Shown: positions 55,478 through 64,000 of the stretch, piece by piece
Layout of the letters: each line of letters opens with the position of its first letter
Position numbering within the stretch: the first letter of the stretch is position 1
Source: Okapia johnstoni
Taxonomy: Eukaryota; Chordata; Mammalia; Artiodactyla; Giraffidae
Length of the DNA stretch: 64,000 bases
Reading direction: 5' to 3'
Assembly (NCBI GenBank): GCA_024291935.2
Contig: CM044311.1
Coordinates: 31,748,001 to 31,812,000, forward strand
The notes under the pieces: model-generated
Database searches by the model: none
Told to the model about the DNA's origin: nothing
Seen by the model: the letters and a program-made list of their open reading frames with translations, nothing else
Made by a program: the position numbers and the translations under genes

Positions 55478-55680
55478 AAAGTGAATAACCAACAAGCACC
55501 TACCACAAAGCACAAGGAACTCTGCTCAGTACTCTATCACCACCTAACTGGGGAAAGAATTTTAAAAAGAGTAGATACATGTAACCAAATCACATTATCA
55601 TATACCTGAAACTAACATATCATTGTTACTCAGTTGTACTCCAATATAAATTTAAAAAGTTTAAAAATTTAAAAAAATCT
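55478..55680 (+). repeat. L1 3' end
   Basis: GAATAACCAACAAGCACCTA, CAAGGAACTCTGCTCAGTAC, ATACATGTAACCAAATCACA and TACTCCAATATAAATTTAAA follow the artiodactyl L1 3' UTR. Confidence 0.75.
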
Positions 55681-55914
55681 ATCTCTTTATATTATTAACA
55701 TTATTTCTTTGTAGTTGTGTGAATAGATGTCTATTTTGCTTTAAATTTTAATATCCTGATATAGTGCTAGCAGTTTGGTTCTATAATTAGATTAATATTG
55801 ATTTTTATGATTTCTTAAGTAATTTTAAATGACATATTAAAAACATTTTATTAGTCATATTTGAATTATGCTGTGCTGAAATGTTAAAATATAAATTACT
55901 AAAATTTCTAGACC

Positions 55915-56957
55915 TTCTAGACTTAACAGCAGAAAAAGATGTCCTTTTCATCATAGGGGACTGGAATGCAAAAGTAGGAAGTCAGAGATACCTGGGGTAA
56001 CAGGCAAGTTTGGCCTTGGAGTACAAAATGAAGAAGGGCAAAGGCTAAAAGAGTTTTGCTAAGAGAAGACAATGGTCACAACAAACACCCTCTTCCAACC
56101 ACACAGGAGACGACTCTATACATAGACATCACCAGATGGTCAGTACCGAAATCAGAGTGATTATATTCTTTGCAGCCGAAGAAGGAAGAAGCTCTATACA
56201 GTCAGCAAAAACAAGACCAGGAACTGACTATGGCTTGAATCATGAACTGAAGTGCTTATTGCCAAATTCAGACTTAAATTGAAGAAAGTAGGGAAAAGCA
56301 CTAGACCATTCAGGTATGACCTAAATAAAAACCCTTACAATTATACAGTGGAAGTGAGAAATAGATTCAAGGGATTAGATCTGATAGACACAGTGCTTGA
56401 GAACTAAGGATGGAGGGTCATAACACTGCACAGGAGGCAGTGATCAAGACCATCCCCAAGAAAAAGAAATGCAAAAGGAAAAATGGTTGTCTGAGGAGGC
56501 CTTACAAATAGCTTAGAAAAGAAGAGAAGCTAAGGGCAAAGGACATAAGGAAAGACATACTCATTTGAATGCAGAGTTTCAAAGAATAGCAAGGAGAGAT
56601 AAGAAAGCCTTCTTCAGTGGTCAATGCAAAGAAATAGAGGAAAACAATAGAATGGGAAAGACTAGAGATCTCTTCAAGAAAATTAGAGATACCAAGGGAA
56701 GTTTTCATGCAAAGATGGGCACAATAAAGGACAGAAACAGTATGGACCTAACAAAACCAGAAGATATTAAGAAGAGGTGGCAAGAAGACACAGAAGAACA
56801 ATACAAAAACGATCTTAATGACCCAGATAATCACGATGAAGTGATCATTCACTTAGAGTCAGACATCTTGGAGTCCGAAGTCAAGTGGGCCTCATTACAA
56901 ACAAAGCATGTGGAGGTGATAGAATTCCAGTTGAACTATTTCAAACCCTAAAAGATG
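55915..56957 (+). mobile_element. BovB LINE, endonuclease remnant to linker
   Basis: The only copy in the window reaching the APE endonuclease: around 55940-55985 the sequence encodes IIGDWNAKVG, the conserved Asp-Asn endonuclease motif. Downstream (56565-56951) an open frame encodes the basic linker between endonuclease and RT (KKRWQED, then DPDNHDEV). It breaks off at 56957 after the codons for FQLNYFKP and is immediately followed by a repeat of its own last about 276 bp. Several frameshifts and stops, so no intact protein. Confidence 0.92.
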
Positions 56958-58645
56958 ATTAGAGATACCAAGGAAACATTTCATGCAAAGATGGGCTCAA
57001 TAAAGGACAGAAATGGTAGGGACCTAACAGAAGCAGAAGATATTAAGAAGAGGTGGCAAGAATACAGAGAAGAACTGTACAGAACAGATCTTCACGACCC
57101 AGATAATCATGATGGTGTGATCACTCACCTAGAACCAGAGATCCTGGAATGTGAAGTCAAGTGGGCCTTAGAAAGCATCACTACGAACAAAGCTAGTGCA
57201 GGTGATGGAATTCCAGTTGAGCTATTTCAAATCCTAAAAGATGATGCTGTGAAAGTGCTGTACTCAATCTGCCAACAAATTTGGAAAACTCAGCAGTGGC
57301 CACAGGACTGGAAAAGTTCAGTTTTCATTCCAGTCCCAAAGAAAGGCAATGGCAAAGAATGTTCAAACTGCTGCACTATTATACTCATCTCATATGCTAG
57401 CAAGGTAATGCTCAAAATTCTCCAAACTAGGCTTCAACAATATGTAAACCAAGAATTTCCAGATGTTCAAGTTGGATTAAGAAAAGGCAGAGGAACCAGT
57501 GACCAAACTGCCAACCTCCACTGGATAATTTAAAAAGCAAGAGAGTTCCAGAAAAACGTCTACTTATGCCTTATTGACTACACCAAAGCCTTTGACTATG
57601 TGGATAAAAACAAACTATGGAAAATTCTTCGAGTGATGGGAATACTAGACCACCTTACCTGCCTCCTGAGAAATCTGTATGCAGGTCAAGAAGCAACAGT
57701 AAGAACTGGACATGGAACAATGGACTGGTTCCAAATTGAGAAAGTACATCAAGGCTGTATATTGTCACCCTGTTTATTTAACTTATATGCAGAGCACATC
57801 ATGCAAAATGCCAGGCTGGATCAAGCATAATCTAGGATCAAGATTGCCGGGAGAAATATCAATAACCTCAGATATGTAGATGACACCACTCTTATGGCAG
57901 AAAGTGAAGAGGAACTAAAGACTCTCTTGATGAAGGTGAAAGAGGAGAGTGAAAAAGCTGGCTTAAAACTCAACATTCAAAAAATTAACATCATGGCATC
58001 TGGTCACATCACTTCATGGCAAATAGATGGGGAAACAATGGAAACAGTGACAGACTGTATTTTCTTGGCCTCCAAAATCAATCAGATGGTGATTGTAGCC
58101 ATGAAATAAAAGACACGATCCTTGGAAGAAAAGCTATGACTAACCTAGACAGCATATTAAAAAGCAGAGACATTACTTTGCTGACAAGGGTCCATCTAGT
58201 CAAAGCTATGGTTTTTCCAATACTCACGCATGGATGTGAGAGTTGGACCATAAAGAAGGCTGAGCACTGAAGAACTGATGTTTTTGAACTGTGGTGTTGG
58301 AGAAGATTCTTGACATTTCCTTGGATTTCAAGGAGATCAAACCAGCCAGTCCTATAGGAAATCAGTCCTGAATATCCATTGGAAAGACTAATCCTGAAGC
58401 TGAAATTTCAATACTTTGCTTGCCTGATGTGAATACTGACTCATTGGAAAAGACCCTGATGCTGGGAAAGATTGAAGACAGGAGGAGAAGGGGACGACAG
58501 AGAATGAGATGGTAGGATGGCATCACCGACTCGATGGACATGAGTTTGAGCAGGCTGTGGGAGTTGTTGATGGACAGGGAGGCCTGACGTGCTGCAGTCC
58601 TTGGGGTCACCAAGAGTCAGACATGACTGAGTGATTGATTTGAAC
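56958..58645 (+). mobile_element. BovB LINE, linker through RT to 3' end
   Basis: Starts with a second copy of the linker (RDTKETFHAKMGS) and continues without the break into RT. Frame 56955-57533 has 192 codons including ITTNKASAGDGIPVELF, SSVFIPVPKKGNG and QVGLRKGRGTSDQ. Frame 57600-57830 has the palm entrance, 57894-58109 and 58016-58270 the thumb and C-terminal parts. The catalytic box near 57870 is YVDD. It ends at about 58645 with GTGATTGATTTGAACTG. Not functional. Confidence 0.93.
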
Positions 58646-59370
58646 TGAGCTTAGTACATCCATCTAGGTTATACTACAGAAAATTTCATGCACATATACA
58701 CAAAATTTGTGAACAGAATTTTTTTTTTGCAGGATTATCATTCTAAGAGGAAACAGGAAAGAATATAAATGCCCACTAACATGAGAAAGAACAACATGAA
58801 AATATTCATGCAGTGAAATTACATGCAGTTAAAATGCATGAACTGGAACTACATTTATCAAAACTTAAAAACTGAAAGACATCATGTGCATTTATATATA
58901 TATATATGTCACACTTGCCTATATATATGCAGTATTAGATCATTTATATAAACTATTAAGACATACAAAAAAGATTACACATTTTTCTTCTAAATATGCA
59001 CTTGGTATATGGTATAGACACTTGGTAAAGTGTGAGAACATCCACAGGAATGATTCAAGATGTTAGTTACCTGAAGAGACAGAAAGAAGAGAAAAGGGAA
59101 GGATATACAGGGAATTTCACTCTGTAAGTATTTTTGTTTCAGAAATTCTGAAGCAGACACGGCAAAATATTGAGTCAGCAGAACCGGCTGGTGAATGATA
59201 TTGATGATTGTTGTATTATTCTGTATAGCTTCTTAATGCTTGAAAATGGTTTTAATTTTGGCTTAAATTCTCCATTATGAAAATAAAAATCATGTCGATA
59301 ACTTTCATGAATTATGTGCATTAATCTTTTGACTTTTTATTGCTGTTCCATTTACAGTTCCTAGACTGTG
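58646..59370. other. unassigned DNA
   Basis: Short (TA)n tracts at 58893-58907 and 58920-58928. No gene was recognised. Confidence 0.45.
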
Positions 59371-59642
59371 AGGAGTGTTAGAAGGACTGTTTCTGAAGCT
59401 GAAGCTGCAATACCTTGATTAACTGATGAGAAGACCAAACACATTGAAAAAGACCCTGATGTTGGGAAAGATTGAAGGCAAATGGAGAAGGGTGTGGCAG
59501 AGAATGAGATGGTTAGATCGCATCACCAACTCAATGGATATGAATCTGAGCAAACTCTGGGAGATGGAGGACAGAGGAGGCTGTCATGCTGCAGTCCTCA
59601 AGGCTGCAATGAGTTGGACACAATTCAGCAACTGCAGAGCAA
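59371..59642 (+). mobile_element. BovB 3' end, diverged
   Basis: GTTAGAAGGACTGTTTCTGA, AAAGACCCTGATGTTGGGAA and GTTGGACACAATTCAGCAAC. One of the oldest BovB pieces here. Confidence 0.88.
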
Positions 59643-59732
59643 CAATTAATCTATGGCAAAATTAACCTTAACTTTATATCTTATACAAAAATTAACTCAA
59701 TATTAATCACAGGCTTAAGTGTAACGTGTAAC

Positions 59733-59958
59733 ATGTATGCTCAGTCACTTCATTCATGTCTGACTATTTGCTACTCTATGGACTGTAGCCAGCCAGGCTC
59801 CTCTGTCCATGGGATTCTCCAGGCAAGGATACCAAAGTGGGTTGCTATGCCCTCCTCCAGGGGATCTTCCCCACCCAGGGACTGGACCCCTGTCTCTTGC
59901 ATTTCTCCTGAATTGGCAGGTGGGTTCTTTACCACTAATGCTATACCTGGGAAGTTCA
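59733..59958 (-). mobile_element. Bov-tA SINE, full length
   Basis: ATGCTCAGTCACTTCATTCA to AATGCTATACCTGGGAAGTT. Confidence 0.9.
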
Positions 59959-60239
59959 ACATGTAATACAAACCTTTAGAAAAAGAAAAGGAAAAAAGTC
60001 TTCAGAATCTAGGGCTAGTCAAAATGTTTAAAATTTTAGAGACTTGATACCAAAATACTAGGAAATATTAACAAATGAGTTTGTTAAAATTAAATTGTTT
60101 TGTATTTAAGAAATAAAAAAGGAAGCTATAGATTGGGAAATCATTTGTAAATCACATGTTAAACAGGGGAATAATATGAAGAACTCTCAAAAGTCAATGT
60201 AAAAAAAATCAATTCAAGTAGAAACTGAGAAATAAGAAG

Positions 60240-60557
60240 AAATAAACTATTGGTATGTGCAGCAAGTTGGATATATCCCTGAGGAATTGTGCTGAGTGGA
60301 GAGAAAAAGCCAATCCCCAAAGTTTACATACTCTATGACTTAATTTATGCTATAGTTTTGAAATGAAAAAATTGTAGAACAGATTAGTGATTTCCAAGGA
60401 CTAAGGATGAGGGTGAGGATGCATAAGGAGAGGTGTGATTTTAAAAGAGTAACAGAAAGGATTCTGTTGCAGTGGGACTTTCTGTATCTTAACTGTGGTA
60501 ATGGATACACAAACTTACACATGTGATAGAATTGTGTAGAACTCAATACTCACACAG
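60240..60557 (+). repeat. L1M 3' end, left piece
   Basis: GAGGAATTGTGCTGAGTGGA, TTACATACTCTATGACTTAA, CAGATTAGTGATTTCCAAGG and TTGTGTAGAACTCAATACTC follow an old L1M 3' UTR. It continues at 60933. Confidence 0.72.
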
Positions 60558-60932
60558 TTTGGTTCAGTTGCTCAGTCATGTCTGACTCTCTGAGACCCCG
60601 TGGACAGAAGCACGCCACACTTCCCTATCCATCACCAACTCCCAGAGCTTGCTCAAACTCATGCCCATCGAGTTGGTGATGCCATACAACAATCTTAACC
60701 TTCTTCTCCTGCCTTCAATCTATCCCAGCATCAGGATTTTTTCCAATGAGTCAGTACTTTGCATCAGATGGCCAAAGTATTGGAGTTTCAGCTTCAGCAT
60801 CAGTCTTTCCAATGAATATTCAGGACTGATTTCCTTTAGGATTGACTGGTTTCATCTTGCGATCCAAGGGGCTCTCAAGAGTCTTCTCCAACACCACAGT
60901 TCAAAAGCCTCAATTCTTCCGCACTCAGCTTT
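60558..60932 (-). mobile_element. BovB 3' end inserted in L1M
   Basis: Complement of the BovB terminus at GGTTCAGTTGCTCAGTCATG to CGCACTCAGCTTT. The L1M sequence CAATACTCACACA (60545-60557) recurs as CAATACACACATA from 60933, a diverged target duplication. Confidence 0.9.
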
Positions 60933-61146
60933 CAATACACACATACAAACAAACGCAAATGAGTACAAGTAAAATTGGAAATATCTGGAAAATAACAGTG
61001 GATTTTATCAATGTCAATTTTTTTTGTTGTAGCACTGTATTGTAATTTGCAAGATGTATTATTAAGGGAAACTGGATGAAAGGGATGCTGAATCTGTCTG
61101 TATTATTTCTTACAAATAAATGTGAGTTTATAGTAATCTCAAAATT
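60933..61146 (+). repeat. L1M 3' end, right piece
   Basis: CAAATGAGTACAAGTAAAAT, GATTTTATCAATGTCAATTT, AAGGGAAACTGGATGAAAGG and TTTATAGTAATCTCAAAATT complete the L1M terminus. Confidence 0.72.
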
Positions 61147-61276
61147 TTTTTTAAGTCTAATGCCTTAATTAGTTTTTTTTTTTTTTCATAACCAAAAGTT
61201 GCCAACTCTGGAACATATTATGGCAACTACTTGATATGTTTCAAAATACTTCCTTATGTCACTTACTTCTATTGAG

Positions 61277-61415
61277 GTCAAGTATAGTAACAATAGAATC
61301 AGTGTGAATTCACTAAGTGAAAGAGAGCTAGGATCTGGCAGTGCTGACAAGATTGAAATAACCTTGAGGCAGACTACTGTGGTTCCTTTAAAAAGACTTA
61401 TCTGTGCAAACCCAG
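61277..61415 (+). other. candidate coding exon
   Basis: An open frame runs 61256-61459 (67 codons). ACTTACTTCTATTGAG/G (ends 61276) is a usable acceptor and AAACCCAG/GTAATA (61415/61416) a good donor; both keep the same frame open for 46 codons. The product (KYSNNRISVNSLSE, then IEITLRQTTVVPLKRL) has ordinary hydrophilic composition and is not the Ile/Tyr/Phe-rich kind seen in random frames here. No domain is recognised. The DNA is not a repeat I know. The larger minus-strand frame 61186-61650 covers the same DNA and is hydrophobic. A link to the 63073 candidate would need a phase change. Confidence 0.25.
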
Positions 61416-61470
61416 GTAATAAAATGTTCAAATGTAGGTGTGCTACCAGCAAATCTTGATAGTAAAAGGG

Positions 61471-63072
61471 AGTTGTTGAAAGGGAAATTAGAATTGATGA
61501 AAGTTGCAAGGGGCTGTCCAAAATCAAGACTATTTTATTAGTTATAAACAAGCCACTTAGACTGCTCCTTTCCCACATCCAGTTCAGAAAGGGACTAAAG
61601 TGGCTCTGAAAAACAAAGTTGCTTTTGTGCCTCCCAGTGATCAACTCCAAAACCAGTGATCATCTGTACAAAATGAATAGATATCTCCCTCAGGAAGCCA
61701 AGAATTACATATTTATGTGATTGCAGACAACTTTCGGGTGAGAGGATACAAAGTCATTGCCCAAATAGATTCTGTGAAAACTCTGACTGACAAGGCTACT
61801 GAGTTTCAACACCTATAATGGCTTTCCAGGTACTCCAACGATACTTTCACAGATTTCAGTGCACTCACAGGCAAGTCAAAATGCCCACTGCATAGTGATG
61901 TCTGATGTCAGTTAAGATAATAAAGACACATTGATATATAATCTCATATACGATTTCATGTCAGTGTCTTTAGAGCATATACTGTGGACTGAAATGTATA
62001 GTGTGCTTAGACTTACTCTTGTAACTATTTCATGACAGAGAGCTGAAGTTCATTTGTAATTGTACTTACATTTTTTTAAAAAGTTCTTTGTTCTGACTTT
62101 ATAAAAATGGGTTATACATTCTTTTTTAACAAAGAAAATGTCGTTTTTTTTATTTTCTTATAGGATCCTTAAGTAATTTGTCATCAAATAGGTTCGTTAC
62201 CCTTCTTTAGAAAAATCTGTTGTTTCCACTTTTGCACACACATTTCTCAATAATCAATTTTTACTTACATTTAACTGAATGAGAACTAAATAAGTGGGCC
62301 ATTTATTTTTTAAATATCTTTGCTATATTTTGAGATGTCGCATGAACTTTTTTTCAATCTAAAATCATGCATATGTCTTTCTTTAAAATACTAGAGATTT
62401 TACTCTCATAAAATTTGCATTGTTAGGAATATATATAACATAAAAGGAACCAAATGCTATTAAGGTTTTTAAGCTGTCAACTAAATTCTGCACACTACAC
62501 TTATTCTGTTCCCATTTGCTACTAAGGAAAAGTGCAAAGTCAAACATATTTTTACAAAAAGCACTATAAGCTGCATGCAAATGAGCCCACTTTTCCTGAG
62601 GGCCTATCTCCAATTTGATGGTGCGTTTAAGTGCTTGCTTTCACTTAGAATAGACTGAAATATACAAATATAAATTGAGAGCAGTGAAAATGTCATTTAT
62701 CCGAGATTTTCCACAGAAATAAAAGAATCGAAACAGATTATGCTGTGTCTTTAAAGCAGCTACTTGATTAATTAAACAATTACTTTATATCAAGAAATAC
62801 AAACATTAAATATAGAAGCATATGCTGCAGGCAGTAAGTGACCAAAAAGAAATACTAAATTGGCAATTTTATTGAATAATTTTTGCTGTTAAGTGATTCA
62901 ACGTCTCTCTTTTCTTTCTTTGTTGGTTCAAATACAATACTGATAACTACAGATGGGTTGGAGTTAAAAGCTATGGCTACTTAACATAAATTTAAAAATT
63001 TCCAAAGAGTAGGACTTCTATAAATATGTAATTTAAACCAAAATTCCATTCATTCTTTCTTCTTTATTTCAG
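61471..63072. other. repeat-poor DNA
   Basis: About 1.6 kb with no recognised repeat. 61540-61860 is less AT-rich than its surroundings and could be constrained. No open frame is supported. Confidence 0.4.
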
Positions 63073-63199
63073 GATTTATGGGCATATCCAGATTGTAATA
63101 TCAGTTGTTATGGCATGTTTTATCAACAGTACTCGTATCATAGCTATTTTTACAGTGGTTTCCCAACTGGAATTCATTTTGGACAAGAGCCTTTGACAG
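63073..63199 (+). other. candidate internal coding exon
   Basis: TTCTTTCTTCTTTATTTCAG (ends 63072) is a strong pyrimidine-tract acceptor and GACAG/GTATGG (63199/63200) a good donor. The 127-bp interval is open in exactly one frame from its first base (42 codons plus one base), starting DLWAYPDCNI and ending FGQEPLT. The product is rich in Tyr, Phe, Gly and Ser with two Cys, like a low-complexity aromatic segment of an RNA-binding or disordered protein. I cannot assign a gene. No repeat family is recognised within it. A MIR and an old LTR follow directly downstream. Confidence 0.4.
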
Positions 63200-63221
63200 G
63201 TATGGCTACACAGAGACTAAA

Positions 63222-63335
63222 AGACATAATTCCTGTGGTCAAACATACCTATGTTTAGATCCTAAGTCTCCCTCTAACTAGCAATACCACAAGGAGTAAG
63301 TCATTAAACCACTCTTGTAACTTCTGTTGACTTAA
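63222..63335 (+). repeat. MIR SINE, old
   Basis: ACCTATGTTTAGATCCTAAG, TCCCTCTAACTAGCAATACC and AAGGAGTAAGTCATTAAACC recall the MIR core. Confidence 0.5.
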
Positions 63336-64000
63336 AATAATTGCACAAGGTGAGAGATGTGAATTAAGTTTTATATGGTGGCAATACTTTGGCCACCTGA
63401 TGCAAAGAACTGACTCACTGGAAAAGACCCTGATGCTGGGAAAGATTGAAGGCAAGAGGAGAAGGGGACGACAGAGAATGAGATGGTTGGATGGCATCAC
63501 CGACTCTATGGACATGAGTTTGAGTAAGCTCCAGGAGTTGGTGATGGACAGGGAAGCCTGGTGTGCAGCAGTCCATGAGGTTGCAAAGAGTCAGACACAA
63601 CTGAGTGACTGAACTGAACTTGGGCAAAATGAGGACTGCAGCCTGGAAGACAGTACCTCAGATAACTCTGAGAAACTGTTCCAATTAGGAAGGGGAGAAG
63701 ATCAGGATATATGTGATTTTGGTGAAAGGGGGATACAAGCACTCAAGCACATACTTTTCCCAGAACTTTTCTGCTAGTCTGGTGAATGAAGCTTTTTACC
63801 AGTCACAAAAAACAGTCATCACTCTGAAGGATTTTGGTGCCATTCGAGACACAATAATTGGGCTAATATAGTTGGCTCTGGAGAATATTTAACTAACTGA
63901 AGATGTGTCCTGTCAGCTTTTTCTCCAGCATAGAATTCCCCTTTTCTGCTATTCACCCTGAAATCCTTTCCAGGGGGCATTAAGGTCAGTAGCTACAGCA
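63336..64000 (-). mobile_element. second copy of the 6.9-kb ERV LTR-like sequence
   Basis: GCAAAATGAGGACTGCAGCC (63624 on) through CTGAGAAACTGTTCC, TATATGTGATTTTGGTGA, TTTCTGCTAGTC and CACCCTGAAATCCTTTCC align with 6903-7220. Left of the BovB, GAATTAAGTTTTATATGGTGG aligns with 6885-6901, so the element spans the BovB. It runs off the window end. Confidence 0.6.
63382..63620 (+). mobile_element. BovB 3' end inserted in the LTR-like element
   Basis: CAATACTTTGGCCACCTGAT to GAGTGACTGAACTGAACT. Frame 63400-63612 is the C-terminal remnant of the RT protein (70 codons). Minus-strand frames over it are shadows. Confidence 0.92.

Noticed and set aside
55183..55479. 98-codon Lys-rich frame
   Set aside because: A-rich DNA running into an L1 3' end; composition-driven.
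61186..61650. 154-codon minus-strand frame
   Set aside because: Leu/Ile/Ser-rich hydrophobic product starting within a poly-T tract; opposite a more protein-like plus frame. No recognisable signal or membrane architecture.

Overview
The window is nuclear DNA of a ruminant, most likely a bovid (cattle, buffalo, sheep or goat). The signature is direct: repeated BovB (RTE-type) LINE fragments, many copies of the tRNA-headed Bov-tA SINE, a dimeric Bov-A2 SINE with an (AGC)n tail, and a cetartiodactyl CHR-type SINE, all on a background of old mammalian repeats (L2, MIR, MLT1/MaLR LTRs, L1M 3' ends, MER5A, Tigger1). The DNA is AT-rich. Every clearly identifiable protein-like reading frame belongs to a mobile element. 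No tRNA, rRNA, CRISPR array, operon or complete host gene is visible. The species cannot be fixed from the sequence. Family names are given from memory of consensus sequences, because no repeat library could be run.

Layout. 0-5 kb: SINEs, an MLT1-type LTR, an L2 3' end and a short L1 with a perfect 12-bp target duplication. 5.1-6.6 kb: minus-strand BovB with an open reverse-transcriptase (RT) segment. 6.9-8.1 kb: remnant of a minus-strand gamma-type endogenous retrovirus (3' LTR-like part plus envelope transmembrane subunit). 9.7-12.5 kb: two plus-strand BovBs. 17.0-19.3 kb: minus-strand BovB split by an 842-bp solo LTR with a perfect 6-bp target duplication. 24.0-25.7 kb: SINE, BovB and L1 on the minus strand. 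28-31 kb: nested L1s with an unclassified insertion and a BovB. 32.0-33.4 kb: SINE-into-SINE-into-MIR nest. 34.0-34.6 kb: LTR and L1M. 43.4-45.1 kb: internally deleted Tigger1 transposon carrying a SINE. 48.8-50.98 kb: LTR remnants abutting BovB. 52.2-54.2 kb: tandem SINE, ancient repeat, CHR SINE and Bov-tA. 55.9-58.6 kb: the longest BovB, with an endonuclease remnant and an internal tandem duplication. 60.2-61.1 kb: L1M split by BovB. 63.3-64.0 kb: a second, diverged copy of the LTR-like sequence of the 6.9-kb retrovirus, itself split by BovB.

Possible host coding sequence is limited to a few short open stretches bounded by plausible splice sites in non-repeat DNA: 63073-63199 (+), 61277-61415 (+), 42397-42528 (+) and 22544-22730 (-). 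None could be assigned to a known gene, and they are hypotheses. The elements do not work together as a system. The window records layered transposition, in which target-site duplications and nesting give a relative order (L2/MIR/MLT1/Tigger oldest, then L1M and old ERV, then BovB and L1, then Bov-tA/Bov-A2 and the solo LTR). I did not find a convincing new biological system. The most useful leads are the candidate exons, the envelope remnant, and the structural oddities of the BovB copies.
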